The notes beneath the pieces are model-generated. The model worked only from the letters and a program-made list of their open reading frames with translations. It was not told where the DNA came from and did no database searches. Position numbers and translations under genes: made by a program. DNA of 64,000 nt, from positions 1,550,001 through 1,614,000 of the forward strand of contig OZ246004.1 in assembly GCA_965230495.1 (NCBI GenBank), written 5' to 3'. The stretch comes from JACJYM01 sp965230495. Lineage in GTDB: Bacteria > Bacteroidota > Bacteroidia > Chitinophagales > Saprospiraceae. Shown piece after piece: positions 1 to 8,685 of the stretch (positions are counted from its first letter, which is position 1; each line of letters opens with the position of its first letter).

Positions 1-1
1 T

Positions 2-202
2 AAAACCGTGTTGAGCGATGATGAAATAAGATTATTAGCAGATTATTGCACATCCATCAAAGACTATTATTATCATCAAATAAATCACAATTGTAAATGT
101 GAGTATAATAATTTCGCGGTTGATATCGAATTCAAAATAGATTCTCAAGTTGAAGAAAGGAAATTATATATAAAGCAAGTACGAATATATAAGAATAATT
201 AA
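2..202 (+). CDS. PEP/pyruvate-binding domain protein, C-terminal end (partial)
   Basis: The reading frame is open from the window edge and ends at 202, so only about 66 C-terminal residues are visible. The end reads DIEF..D and then KLYIKQVRIY, which resembles the C-terminal strand of the PEP-synthase/PPDK nucleotide-binding domain (typically D(I/V)E(W/F)..., then L(W/Y)I(L/K)QxRP). The usual final RPY is RIY here. In that family this part belongs to the ATP-grasp lobe that binds ATP and phosphorylates a swivelling histidine domain. The main part of the gene lies outside the window, so the specific enzyme cannot be named. The frame continues upstream without a start codon that needs to be used. 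Confidence 0.55.
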   Translation, partial: KTVLSDDEIRLLADYCTSIKDYYYHQINHNCKCEYNNFAVDIEFKIDSQVEERKLYIKQVRIYKNN

Positions 203-210
203 ATGTTTAC

Positions 211-1464
211 TTATCCGTTGATATTCCATCTATTTTGATATACTCTATCCGGATCTAGTTTTTCTGACAAATAACGCATATTCAGAGGTTTAATCTCCTT
301 GCTCTCCGCTCCTACTCCTGCAAGGTACATCCAGTTTCCATAATTGGAACATGGATCATAATCTATCAGTTTGCTTTCAAAGTATTGTGCACCAATCAAC
401 CAATCTTGTTGAAGGTTATGAATAAAGAAACTTGCTGTTATTTTTCTTGCAGTTTTACCCACATAACCATCATGTTTCAAGTTTTTCATTATTGCATTAA
501 TTAACGGCTCTTCCGTTTCTCCATTGATCCAAGCTATAATTACATTTTCATCTCTTTGTCCTCTCTTACCTACTCGAGAAATACCAGAAGACTGAAATAT
601 CTGGTTCCCATATTTCTTACCCATTAATCTATGATAATCCCTCACCATAAGAGATTTATAATATGGATGATCTCCTTTAGATTTGAAACTTAAATCTTTT
701 TTCCTGTAATGGTAAATCATTTTAGGAGATAAGCAACCCAAAGAAATCCAAGGAGAAAGAGCCATTTCTCCATTACTAAGATTGTCATCCTTGGATCCGG
801 AGTAACACTTAGAAAGCCTTTCCATCCCAGCTGTCTCTCCACCTGTGAAGTGCGTAGCCGGCTCTTCATCAAAATATAGATCCTTTAATTCAGGTATTTT
901 GCCAACTTCTAGGTCATCGAATTTCGTAAATAAATAATCAGGTCTTGGCAATGGTTCTCTTATTTTAATATATCTCTCAACCTCTTTCTTTAGACCTACT
1001 AACTGATCAGGAGCATGAGTTATGGGAAACGGAAGATCAGAAGTATAATATAACATCTTTCCTCTAGAATATCTTAATTCTTGTCCTACGGACCATAATA
1101 GTTCTTCCAGATTATCCTGTACCATAACCTCTTCCGAGGTTCTTTCTCTATTACAATAGATGTAACTGGATTTATAGTATCTCGCTATCTCAAATATCTC
1201 TTCTTCAGGTATCCCTACCCTAACTATCAAATCAGATCCTAATTTCCGTAGGTTCTTTCTTAAATCATGAATAGAATCAATTACAAACTGTGCTCTATGG
1301 ACTCCAATTTTAGGAAAACCATATCTAGTTTTTGATTGAAATAACCTACTATCAAACACATATATTGGCAATACACTCTCACATTGTTGAGTAGCTTCGA
1401 CTAAAGCCTCATTATCAACTAACCTTAAATCATTTCTAAACCAAATTATTCCTTTTTCCCTCAT
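211..1464 (-). CDS. DASH-type cryptochrome / DNA photolyase family protein
   Basis: This 417-residue flavoprotein belongs to the cryptochrome-photolyase family. The N-terminal photolyase Rossmann domain starts GIIWFRNDLRLVDNEAL (residues 5-21), the standard opening of the family. The FAD-binding helical half holds ALSPWISLGCLSPK (around residue 235), YYKSLMVRDYHRLMGKKYG and NIIAW-type sequence, and the WMYLAGVG(A) motif near the C-terminus. The spacing and the GRGQRDE-like segment fit the DASH subgroup, which repairs cyclobutane dimers in single-stranded or looped DNA using blue light. The usual DASH N(Y)GNWxYxAGVGxD ending is present as NYGNWMYLAGVGAES, so a Glu/Ser replaces the common Asp. 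A TAAATTTG hexamer-plus box (TAnnTTTG) sits at 1504-1497 just upstream. The gene is transcribed alone and diverges from the SCO operon. Confidence 0.9.
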   Translation of the reverse strand: MREKGIIWFRNDLRLVDNEALVEATQQCESVLPIYVFDSRLFQSKTRYGFPKIGVHRAQFVIDSIHDLRKNLRKLGSDLIVRVGIPEEEIFEIARYYKSSYIYCNRERTSEEVMVQDNLEELLWSVGQELRYSRGKMLYYTSDLPFPITHAPDQLVGLKKEVERYIKIREPLPRPDYLFTKFDDLEVGKIPELKDLYFDEEPATHFTGGETAGMERLSKCYSGSKDDNLSNGEMALSPWISLGCLSPKMIYHYRKKDLSFKSKGDHPYYKSLMVRDYHRLMGKKYGNQIFQSSGISRVGKRGQRDENVIIAWINGETEEPLINAIMKNLKHDGYVGKTARKITASFFIHNLQQDWLIGAQYFESKLIDYDPCSNYGNWMYLAGVGAESKEIKPLNMRYLSEKLDPDRVYQNRWNING

Positions 1465-1638
1465 ATTGATAGCAAGAAAATACTATCAAATTTAACATAA
1501 AGAGTTAACATTTGGTTGAAATAAAGGCAATATAAAAGATCTAATTTCTTCTTTTAGAAACTTGATTAATACTTTAAAAATCAAAGAGCATTATCGATTC
1601 AAAACGTATCTTTGTAAATACTTAATAAACAGATTATA

Positions 1639-2043
1639 ATGAAATTTTTTTTTGTTGTGCTTTTGAGCTTAACTTATCTTTCTTGCGGGCCTAAATTAAA
1701 CGATGAAAACAAAGTCCTAAAAGATGAGGTAATGGCTATACATGATGACGTTATGCCAAAAATGTCTGACATTCATCGAAATAAGAAAATGCTTAGAAAA
1801 GCACTTAAGGTAGTAGAAGGAGAAGAGAATAAAAAAGTGCTTAGCCTACACATTAAGAAACTGGAAGAAGCTGACGAGGCAATGATGAAATGGATGGGCG
1901 AATATAAAATTCCTGAAAGTGATAATGAAGCCAAAGAATATCTCCTACGTCAAAAGAAAGAAATAAGTTCAGTTAGAGATCAAATGTTAAAGGCTATTGA
2001 AAAGTCAGGAGAAATAATTAAAAGATATGAAGGCATTAAATAA
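1639..2043 (+). CDS. small helical lipoprotein
   Basis: This 134-residue protein begins with a lipoprotein signal peptide (MKFFFVVLLSLTYLSC; Cys16 is the lipidated residue). The rest is charged and predicted to be almost wholly alpha-helical, with MxxIHDDVMPKMSDIHRNKK and many Lys/Glu, suggesting a periplasmic or membrane-attached helical bundle. I recognise it as a conserved type of Bacteroidota lipoprotein of unknown function. It is the first gene of a run with the SCO protein and the c-type cytochrome: its stop overlaps the next gene by 17 nt. That context suggests a role near respiratory-chain copper/haem assembly, but nothing in the sequence shows a catalytic site. A TATCTTTG box at 1607-1614 is placed well to be its -7 promoter element. 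Confidence 0.8.
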   Translation: MKFFFVVLLSLTYLSCGPKLNDENKVLKDEVMAIHDDVMPKMSDIHRNKKMLRKALKVVEGEENKKVLSLHIKKLEEADEAMMKWMGEYKIPESDNEAKEYLLRQKKEISSVRDQMLKAIEKSGEIIKRYEGIK

Positions 2044-2650
2044 GTTTACATTTCTACTCATCCTATCTATCTTTTTCTCTTGTGGAGAAGAAAATGGAGA
2101 ATTACCCTATTTAGGTCAAAAAACAGTAGAAGATGGAGTTACTGTTTATCATACTGTCCCCGATTGGAAGTTTATGGATCAAGATAGTTCTCATCTGACC
2201 AATAGCGAGTTATCAAAGTATGTTTATGTAGCTGATTTTTTCTTTACTAATTGTCCTTCCATTTGTCCAAAAGTGACCAAAGAAATGCTGAAGATTTATG
2301 AAGAATTTGAGCATGAAGAACGTATAAAGCTCGTCTCTTTCACTTTGGACCCGAAAAGGGATAGCCCAGAAAGACTCAAGCTCTATGCTCAAAATTTAGA
2401 TGTCAATACTGACAAATGGATTTTCTTGCATGGCGAACAAGATTTCACTTACGAGCTAGCCAATGAGTACTTCGTCACTGCTTATGAGGACCCAAGTGTC
2501 CCGGGTGGTTTTGATCATAGCGGAAAAATACTTTTAGTAGATAGGAATGGGCATATTAGGTCCTTTTCGGAAGGAACCGATCCTGAGACCACTCCAAAAT
2601 TGATTAGAGATATTAAACGATTGTTATCGAGCTATGAGGGTGGCAATTAG
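2027..2650 (+). CDS. SCO1/SenC family copper chaperone lipoprotein
   Basis: This is a thioredoxin-fold protein of 207 residues. It has a lipoprotein signal (FLLILSIFFSC), then the SCO core: VYVADFFFTNCPSICPKVTKEM, in which the two cysteines of CPSIC bind copper, LVSFTLDPKRDSPERLK, and the distal histidine in DHSGKILLVDRNG. All three copper ligands are therefore present. SCO proteins deliver copper to the CuA site of cytochrome c oxidase or act as thiol-disulfide oxidoreductases at the outer face of the inner membrane. The gene overlaps its neighbours on both sides (17 nt with the upstream lipoprotein, 17 nt with the downstream cytochrome), so the three are probably translated together. Confidence 0.93.
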   Translation: MKALNKFTFLLILSIFFSCGEENGELPYLGQKTVEDGVTVYHTVPDWKFMDQDSSHLTNSELSKYVYVADFFFTNCPSICPKVTKEMLKIYEEFEHEERIKLVSFTLDPKRDSPERLKLYAQNLDVNTDKWIFLHGEQDFTYELANEYFVTAYEDPSVPGGFDHSGKILLVDRNGHIRSFSEGTDPETTPKLIRDIKRLLSSYEGGN

Positions 2651-3020
2651 TGTTTTACTGTTTGCTTTCTTTACATTCTCTTCTTGCCAGAATACATTTC
2701 AGCAAGGAGAAAGCATTTATTTAAATAGGTGTCAAAACTGTCATATGGAACAGGGAGAAGGCCTTAAAAAACTTATTCCTAGTCTTAAGAGCAGTCAATA
2801 TATAAGTAAAAGCTCCTCTGATCTTGTATGCATTATTCTTAAAGGAACAGAAGTAATTCCTCTGGAACAAAGAAGTCCTCAAGTAATGCCGGGACTGATA
2901 AACATCACTCCTGTTGAAATGACCAATTTAGTCAATTATCTGAACTTTAAGTTTGGCAATCAAGAAGAAACAACATTAACTATTATTGAGTCACAAATGC
3001 AAAAATGTTTGGAAAAATGA
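2634..3020 (+). CDS. c-type cytochrome lipoprotein
   Basis: This 128-residue protein has an N-terminal export signal ending in FTFSSC, a probable lipobox, followed by one haem-binding motif CQNCH (residues 33-37) and a likely distal methionine in VMPGL. The size and single CxxCH put it among small class I mono-haem cytochromes c. It probably passes electrons in the periplasm, or from the outer leaflet of the inner membrane to an oxidase. It overlaps the SCO gene upstream, and its TGA stop overlaps the ATG of the glycosyltransferase downstream (ATGA). A functional link with SCO (oxidase maturation) is likely; the link with the glycosyltransferase is probably only shared transcription. Confidence 0.9.
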   Translation: MRVAISVLLFAFFTFSSCQNTFQQGESIYLNRCQNCHMEQGEGLKKLIPSLKSSQYISKSSSDLVCIILKGTEVIPLEQRSPQVMPGLINITPVEMTNLVNYLNFKFGNQEETTLTIIESQMQKCLEK

Positions 3021-3883
3021 AAGTAGCTGGATTTACTTTCATAAGAAACGCAGTTAAATACGGTTATCCAATTAAAGAAGCTATTCTGAGTATTCTTGAT
3101 TTATGCGACAAAGTATTTGTTGCTGTTGGAGACTCTGAAGATGACACACTTCATTTGGTAAAAAACATCAATCCTTCTAAAATTGAAATCATTCCTACCA
3201 TTTGGGATGATTCATTAAAGAAAGGTGGTGCTGTTCTTGCTAAAGAAACCAATAAAGCATTCGCAGCTATCCCCAATGAATATGATTGGTGTATATATAT
3301 ACAAGGAGATGAAATGATGCATGAAGACGATTTCCCTGTGATACGAAAAGCAATGGTTGACAACCTTAATGATAAAAGAATTGATGGACTATTATTTAAG
3401 TATTTTCACTTTTATGGTAGCTACGACTACATTGCAACATCAAGTGACTGGTACAGACATGAGATAAGAATAATTAAAAATGACAAGTCCATTTATTCTT
3501 ACAGAGATGCTCAAGGATTTCGAAAGATTTCTAATAAAAAACTCAACGTCAAAGCATTAGATGCCACAATTTATCATTACGGATGGGTTCGCCCACCAGA
3601 AATAATGCTCGAAAAAATAAGGAGTTTTAAAAAACTATATTCTAACAATGAAACAACACCGGAGATTCAAGGATCTTTTGACTATTCTCAAATAGATAAG
3701 TTAGACCTGTTTAAGGGGCAACATCCTCATGTTATCCAAGAGCTCATAAAAAATAAGAATTGGAGATTTGAGAAGGACATTTCTTTTAATAATCTATCTC
3801 TAATAGAAAGATTCAGGCTTTTTGTTGAAAGGCTAACAGGTATTATGCCTTGGGAGTACCGTAACTATAAACTGATTAAATAA
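3017..3883 (+). CDS. glycosyltransferase family 2-like protein
   Basis: Starting from the ATG at 3017 (overlapping the preceding TGA) the protein begins MKVAGFTFIRNAVKYGYPI, the standard start of this cytoplasmic GT-A family; the ATG four codons earlier is less likely. The core has VFVAVGDSEDDTLHLV (nucleotide-binding strand) and CIYIQGDEMMHEDD, where the acidic residues take the place of the metal-binding DxD motif. The C-terminal half contains IYHYGWVRPPEIML, typical of glycosyltransferases acting on lipopolysaccharide or surface polysaccharide. Length (288 residues) is normal. The sugar and acceptor cannot be read from the sequence. It ends one base before a convergent membrane-protein gene. 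Confidence 0.85.
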   Translation: MKVAGFTFIRNAVKYGYPIKEAILSILDLCDKVFVAVGDSEDDTLHLVKNINPSKIEIIPTIWDDSLKKGGAVLAKETNKAFAAIPNEYDWCIYIQGDEMMHEDDFPVIRKAMVDNLNDKRIDGLLFKYFHFYGSYDYIATSSDWYRHEIRIIKNDKSIYSYRDAQGFRKISNKKLNVKALDATIYHYGWVRPPEIMLEKIRSFKKLYSNNETTPEIQGSFDYSQIDKLDLFKGQHPHVIQELIKNKNWRFEKDISFNNLSLIERFRLFVERLTGIMPWEYRNYKLIK

Positions 3884-3884
3884 C

Positions 3885-4664
3885 TTATAGTATATCATCT
3901 CTGTATAAATTAAACTTATCGCTCTCCATATCTTCCAACATTTTAGTAGCATCTTCGAATAGTTGATATTCAACCAATTGGTATAACGGCACTACAAATA
4001 TCAGCCCCAATAGAAAAGGAAGACAGGCTGCTATAAAGATCACAAAGAATAAAATAATATAAAGTATATGAAAAACTATTTGTTTGTTTATTAATTGTAT
4101 GCTCTTTTTCAATGCATCCATGGGATTATAGTCAAAAAAATACGCCAACCATTCTGCCCAACGCGTGGTCAGATAGAAATAAAAACTTAAAATTACAATG
4201 GGTATGAACCATACTAGTTTAGACATAAATACTTCAGGCTCTATTGTGCTTCCTTTAAGTATAGTTCCAAGTATATCCCACCCTAACAAGAAGTACATAG
4301 GTATAATGATTAGTAAACTTAATACTAACTTAAGCAAGACTACTAAAGTTATACCCCCCATTTTCTTAAAGCCATCAAAAAAGCTCTCGAAATCGTAATT
4401 AGAGTTTGTATTGATTCTATTGCCAACAATAGGAAAACCCAGAATAAAAAGGGCTACAAGTATATTCACGCCAAATTGACCCACTATAGGTATAAAGGCT
4501 AAAACAATACTCACAACAATCATGATTACAAAAACAATCAAATTATACCCAATAAAAGAGCCTATGGCACTAATGAAAATCCTCCATCCTCCAGAAAAAG
4601 CCCTTCCGAGGTCGAAATCATAACCATCCCGAATAGAATCTTCTACATTCTCTTGTGAAAACAT
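3885..4664 (-). CDS. multi-pass inner-membrane protein of unknown function
   Basis: This 259-residue protein has about five to six hydrophobic segments: near residues 30-60 (YNLIVFVIMIVVSIVLAFIP), 65-78, 105-130, 150-165 and 195-235. A soluble N-terminus starts MFSQENVEDSIRDGYDFDLG. Proteins of this type are common and unnamed in Bacteroidota (sometimes mis-annotated as beta-carotene monooxygenase). A charged C-terminal tail (DDATKMLEDMESDKFN-like) faces the cytoplasm or periplasm. No transport or enzyme motif was seen. It is on the minus strand just downstream of tRNA-Val, so readthrough from the tRNA is possible. Confidence 0.75.
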   Translation of the reverse strand: MFSQENVEDSIRDGYDFDLGRAFSGGWRIFISAIGSFIGYNLIVFVIMIVVSIVLAFIPIVGQFGVNILVALFILGFPIVGNRINTNSNYDFESFFDGFKKMGGITLVVLLKLVLSLLIIIPMYFLLGWDILGTILKGSTIEPEVFMSKLVWFIPIVILSFYFYLTTRWAEWLAYFFDYNPMDALKKSIQLINKQIVFHILYIILFFVIFIAACLPFLLGLIFVVPLYQLVEYQLFEDATKMLEDMESDKFNLYRDDIL

Positions 4665-4684
4665 ATTATTAATGGTTTATTTAG

Positions 4685-4759
4685 TGGAACATACTGGACT
4701 CGAACCAGTGGCCCCTGCCCTGTCAAGGCAGTGCTCTAAACCAACTGAGCTAATGTTCC
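4685..4759 (-). tRNA. tRNA-Val (anticodon GAC)
   Basis: Read on the minus strand, the 75-nt sequence folds as a full cloverleaf: 7-bp acceptor GGAACAT/ATGTTCC with discriminator A; T8 A9; D arm GCTC...GAGC; anticodon stem CTGCC/GGCAG enclosing loop TTGACAG (anticodon GAC, reading valine GUC); a 5-nt variable loop; and T arm ACTGG-TTCGAGT-CCAGT. The CCA end is not encoded (CTAA follows). It lies between the thioredoxin-like gene and the membrane protein, both also on the minus strand. Confidence 0.97.
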
Positions 4760-4774
4760 ATTAAAGTAGAATAT

Positions 4775-5260
4775 TTAGATACTCTTCAATATTTCTAATA
4801 ATTGATCTGGTTTTTTATAACCAACTATCTTTTTAATTACTTGAAAGTCTTTGTTTAACACTACAAATGACGGATAACTCAAGCGTCCATCTAATAACTC
4901 AACGGCTAACTCATTGACTCCTTTTCGTCCACCTGGCTTCCATTTATAAACTTTGTCATTGAAATTTACTTCTTCCTTTTGCTCCGCATCAAACTTGACA
5001 GAATGAAAATTATCATCTAAATATTTCACTACATCTGCATCTACAAATGTTGTTTTATCCATTCGCTTACACCATCCACACCATGAAGTGTATAAATCTA
5101 CAAAAAACATTTTGTCCTCTACATTTTTAATAGTAGAAACCTGATCTATACTTATCCATGTTAAAGAACCATCCGTGTTCTTTGTGTAGTCACCGGATTC
5201 CTTACATGATACAAAAGATAATGTAACAACAAGCGTTAATAAAAAAGATCTTATACTCAT
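4775..5260 (-). CDS. thioredoxin-fold lipoprotein (CGWC type)
   Basis: This 161-residue protein has a lipoprotein signal (LTLVVTLSFVSC) and a thioredoxin fold with active site TSWCGWCKRMDKTTF, in which the CGWC dithiol is followed by Lys. This active-site style (WCGWCK) belongs to the thioredoxin_7/DUF255-like branch found in secreted Bacteroidota proteins. The cis-proline segment is probably LSYPSFVVLN (YP). It probably reduces or isomerises disulfides, or keeps substrates reduced, in the periplasm. Its start lies about 70 nt after the dnaA stop on the same strand, but no shared function is implied. Confidence 0.87.
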   Translation of the reverse strand: MSIRSFLLTLVVTLSFVSCKESGDYTKNTDGSLTWISIDQVSTIKNVEDKMFFVDLYTSWCGWCKRMDKTTFVDADVVKYLDDNFHSVKFDAEQKEEVNFNDKVYKWKPGGRKGVNELAVELLDGRLSYPSFVVLNKDFQVIKKIVGYKKPDQLLEILKSI

Positions 5261-5331
5261 AATTAATAGCTAAAATTTTGAATTATCATCAATCCATTCA
5301 AAATCCAAAGATAATATATTATTAAATTATA

Positions 5332-6723
5332 CTATGCTTGTAATGACATTTGAACCTTTTTCTCGAGTTCAATTACAGTATCCTTAAATAAAAGATCAGT
5401 ATCCATCATATCCTTGACCGCTTGTAATGAGTACAGTACTGTACTATGGTCTCTACCTCCGAAATTACTACCAATACTTTTTAAAGAACTATTAGTAAAG
5501 CTCTTAGCTAAGTACATTGACAATTGTCGTGCTATAACAACTGATCTTTTTCTTGTTTTGGCTTGCAATTTATCTACCGGTAGTTTAAAATGATCGGCAA
5601 CGAGGTTTTTGATATTTTCAATAGATATTTCTTTTGAATTAACAGTGACGAACTGAGAAATCACTTCTCGTGCTAAGTCGACGTCTATTTTCTTTTTGCT
5701 TAAAGTAGCCTGAGCCATAATAGAAATAAGCACCCCTTCCAACTCTCTAATATTGGAGTTCAAATTGTAACAAATAAACTCAATCACATCTTCAGGAAGC
5801 TCTATTTTGTCTTCGTCCATTTTCTTGGCCAAAATTGCTTTTCTTGTATTCAATTCAGGGGATTCCAGTTCTGCCGTCAGACCCCATTTGAACCGAGATA
5901 TTAATCTAGACTCGACATCTTTAAGATCTTTAGGAGCCCTATCAGATGTTAAAATGATTTGTTTGCCATTCTGATGTAATTGGTTGAAAATATTAAAGAA
6001 TATCTCCTGTGTTTTAGGTCTATTTGCCAAAAACTGAATATCATCCACTATCAATACATCTATCATTTGATAGAAGTTTATAAAATCGGTTACACTATTA
6101 TTTTTGATTGCCTGAATCACCTGATTGGTAAACTTTTCAGTAGTCACATAAAGAACCTGTCTTTTACTATCTACTTTTATAACTTCATTACCTATCGCTT
6201 GAGACAAGTGTGTCTTTCCCAATCCTACATCTCCATAAATTACCAAAGGGCTAAAGGGATTTCTAAAAGGTTTGTTAGCTATTTCAAATCCAGCAGATCT
6301 TGCCAATTTATTACACTCTCCTTCTATAAATGATTCTAATGTATAATTAGGATTTAACTGAGAATCGATTTTCATCTTTTTAATCCCAGGAATTACAAAT
6401 GGATTCTGAATAGAATGAGCATCCTGAACAAAAGAAGTTTCCTTTTCCTTGACTTCATTATTCATCAGCTTCTCGTCAACTAAAATCTGGTATTCCAATC
6501 TTGTTTTATCTCCAAAGGTAGATTTTACCGCTGTTTTTAAAATTCCAAGGTAATGCTCTTCTAACCACTCGTAAAAAAATTGATTGGGTACCTGAACAGT
6601 AAGTACTTTATCTTTAAATGATACAGCTCGAATAGGTTCAAACCATGTCTTAAATGATTGTGGTTCTACACTCTTTTTTATAATGGACAGACAATCCTTC
6701 CATTCACTTACGTGTTCGTTCAT
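5332..6723 (-). CDS. dnaA: chromosomal replication initiator DnaA
   Basis: This 463-residue protein has all the usual DnaA domains. Domain I (residues 1-85) includes PQSFKTWFEPI and PNQFFYEWLEEHY. A short linker (domain II) follows. Domain III is the AAA+ ATPase with Walker A GDVGLGKTHL near residue 164, Walker B LIVDDIQFL near 225, and SRLISRFKWGL near 276 (box VII arginine finger region). Domain IV is the DNA-binding part with the signature GGRDHSTVLYSL near 424. DnaA binds DnaA boxes, opens the replication origin and loads the helicase. Length is normal for Bacteroidota. The upstream 290 nt is AT-rich but shows no cluster of DnaA boxes. Confidence 0.98.
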   Translation of the reverse strand: MNEHVSEWKDCLSIIKKSVEPQSFKTWFEPIRAVSFKDKVLTVQVPNQFFYEWLEEHYLGILKTAVKSTFGDKTRLEYQILVDEKLMNNEVKEKETSFVQDAHSIQNPFVIPGIKKMKIDSQLNPNYTLESFIEGECNKLARSAGFEIANKPFRNPFSPLVIYGDVGLGKTHLSQAIGNEVIKVDSKRQVLYVTTEKFTNQVIQAIKNNSVTDFINFYQMIDVLIVDDIQFLANRPKTQEIFFNIFNQLHQNGKQIILTSDRAPKDLKDVESRLISRFKWGLTAELESPELNTRKAILAKKMDEDKIELPEDVIEFICYNLNSNIRELEGVLISIMAQATLSKKKIDVDLAREVISQFVTVNSKEISIENIKNLVADHFKLPVDKLQAKTRKRSVVIARQLSMYLAKSFTNSSLKSIGSNFGGRDHSTVLYSLQAVKDMMDTDLLFKDTVIELEKKVQMSLQA

Positions 6724-7015
6724 ACATTCTCTCTTTTAAAAGCCTAAAACACTAGATTGTATTTGGAATTAAAACCACTATTCATTCAAGAAAAGCTAGC
6801 CTTAGGTTGGTTCCCATCTAGTTTAAATCAGCAATTGGGAACGATCACAAATTTGAGAAAAAAGTTAGTAACTTTCAATCAAAATCAAATAATTTTTGAA
6901 AAATTATAACCAAATAATCATATAGATTTTTTTGATAATTTAAAACCTATAGTAATCTAACGAGTTAAGTGAAAAATATTGATCTGAAAAATTAAAATTT
7001 CACCCAATCGAAATA
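6724..7015. other. AT-rich gap upstream of dnaA
   Basis: This stretch separates dnaA from the metallophosphatase gene, both on the minus strand, so it should contain the dnaA promoter. A perfect short palindrome AAAGTTAGTAACTTT lies at 6861-6875. I see no TTATNCACA cluster, no tRNA-like fold and no coding frame. A role as replication origin is not supported by what I can read. Confidence 0.4.
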
Positions 7016-7939
7016 TTATACAGCAATGTTTTTGCAGGACAAACATTTATTCTTTTTATTTCTTTCAAATAAAATATCTATTCGACCAAGAAGCAATCCA
7101 CCAAACCCGGCTTGATTTACCAACGTAGTCTTACCTGATTTGTTTTCGTATACATCTGGTTTACGTAAAAAAGAATGGGTATGCCCACCAAGGATGAGAT
7201 CAATTTCCTTGTTCTCTTTAGCCAAAACTACGTCCGATATCAAATCACCTTCTCTATATTTATACCCTAAATGGGAAAGACAGACTATATAATCGCAGCC
7301 CATCTCATTCCTTAAAAGATCGGCTGTGGCATTTGCTTTTTTTATTGGGTCCAAATATCTGGTATCACCATAGAGTTTTGTAGGTACCAATCCTGCCATT
7401 TTGATTCCTAAACCAAACACACCTATCTTAACACCTTCTACCTGAAAGACCTTATAAGGTTGAACACTATTATTAAGTAATGTATCTGAAAAGTCATAAT
7501 TACTTACCAAAAAAGGAAAAGAAGAATCATCGATCATTTTCTTCAAACCATCCATTCCACCATCGAAATCATGATTACCAATAGTTGCTGCATTGTATTG
7601 CATCGCATTCATCAGTTTGATTTCTACCTCTCCTCCAAAAAAATTAAAATATGGTGTTCCCTGAATAATATCACCAGAATCAAAAAGTAAAACATTGTCC
7701 TCTTTGGACCTTATACTTCTAATCAAACTAGCTCTTCTAGCTGCTCCTCCTCTACCAGAATTTCTTGATCCATCATTAGGAAATGGCTCTACCCTACTAT
7801 GAACATCATTCGTGTGAAGAATGGTGAGCTTGATAATGTCATGTCTACTTATTCCCGCTAAAAGTGGATTTCCAAGCATTACAGCACTTCCTGCTAATAC
7901 TCCACTTTTCAGAATAAACCCTCTTCTATTCATACTCAT
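7016..7939 (-). CDS. Tat-exported metallophosphatase (UshA-type N-terminal half)
   Basis: This 307-residue protein starts with a twin-arginine signal (MNRRGFILKSG, then a hydrophobic stretch to about residue 28). The rest is the metallophosphatase half of the UshA/5'-nucleotidase family: LTILHTNDVHSRVEPF (metal ligands Asp and His), LLFDSGDIIQGTPYF, ATIGNHDFDGG, and LGGHTHSFLRKP. All dimetal-site motifs are present. The C-terminal substrate-binding half is absent; it is encoded separately by the gene just upstream, which overlaps or abuts this start. The two products probably form one enzyme that removes phosphate from extracellular nucleotides. A second Met two codons downstream (MNRRG) is an equally good start. 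Confidence 0.92.
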   Translation of the reverse strand: MSMNRRGFILKSGVLAGSAVMLGNPLLAGISRHDIIKLTILHTNDVHSRVEPFPNDGSRNSGRGGAARRASLIRSIRSKEDNVLLFDSGDIIQGTPYFNFFGGEVEIKLMNAMQYNAATIGNHDFDGGMDGLKKMIDDSSFPFLVSNYDFSDTLLNNSVQPYKVFQVEGVKIGVFGLGIKMAGLVPTKLYGDTRYLDPIKKANATADLLRNEMGCDYIVCLSHLGYKYREGDLISDVVLAKENKEIDLILGGHTHSFLRKPDVYENKSGKTTLVNQAGFGGLLLGRIDILFERNKKNKCLSCKNIAV

Positions 7940-8676
7940 TAATTACTAGTTTTTATTCTTACAGTTTTGTCTACATACACGGAATCCAGTCCATCCGTAG
8001 TATCGTAATATTCTATTATCAAATCTCGAATGTAAATTCCACTATCCTTTCTCGGTTTATCTATCAAGAAATCGCATCCATCACCCCCATTTGCTGTATA
8101 GTCGGGCATTGCTATCTGATAAACTCGTTCGTAATCTAAAGGTGCTCCATTGACCATTATATTAATCGCTCTATCTCCAGTCATTTCAAAACTTATCCCT
8201 CTGCTTATCGGAGCTCCTCCAGAAGAAGCGATATGATTAGCCAATCTATCCAAAGTAACTCCGTCCATCTCCATCAGCACCAAAGTATTGTCAAAAGGCA
8301 TTAACTCATAAATTGTCCCTACCGAAATATTACCGGCTCCAACACCCGACAACCTCAAACCTCCATAATTTTGAAAAGCACAATTAACAGTATCCCCCCA
8401 TCTCTTTATCGCTATATCCAACAACAAATCCGTAAACCAATTGCCAAGTGATGAATTAGGTCTAGATTTCCCCATAGAAGTAGAGGTATAAGCTATACTT
8501 CGATTCATTTTGGCATCTAATTCCTCCTTATAAGGTTTTATTATTTCATTGATTGTCTTATCCTCTTTATAGATGTAATCCACTTCATATCTTCGAGAGT
8601 CAACATCAGCCAAATGATTTGTTTGCGGACTACAACCAAATACAACGACTAAGATTAAAATATATAATTTATTCAT
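7939..8676 (-). CDS. 5'-nucleotidase C-terminal domain lipoprotein
   Basis: This 245-residue lipoprotein (signal ending VVVFGC) contains only the C-terminal domain of 5'-nucleotidases. Visible motifs are SSLGNWFTDLLLD, FQNYGGLR, the phosphate/adenine-handling segment IYELMPFDNTLVLMEMDG, and PDYTANGGDGCDFL. In UshA this domain binds the nucleotide base and sits after the metallophosphatase domain in one chain. Here it is the first gene of a translationally coupled pair, with the catalytic half following at once. The catalytic partner is predicted to use Tat while this half uses the Sec/lipoprotein route, so they would meet at the periplasmic face. Confidence 0.9.
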   Translation of the reverse strand: MNKLYILILVVVFGCSPQTNHLADVDSRRYEVDYIYKEDKTINEIIKPYKEELDAKMNRSIAYTSTSMGKSRPNSSLGNWFTDLLLDIAIKRWGDTVNCAFQNYGGLRLSGVGAGNISVGTIYELMPFDNTLVLMEMDGVTLDRLANHIASSGGAPISRGISFEMTGDRAINIMVNGAPLDYERVYQIAMPDYTANGGDGCDFLIDKPRKDSGIYIRDLIIEYYDTTDGLDSVYVDKTVRIKTSN

Positions 8677-8685
8677 TGTTTGTCA

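Noticed and set aside
6724..7015. Replication origin next to dnaA
   Set aside because: No cluster of TTATNCACA boxes in the gap; only AT-richness and one short palindrome.
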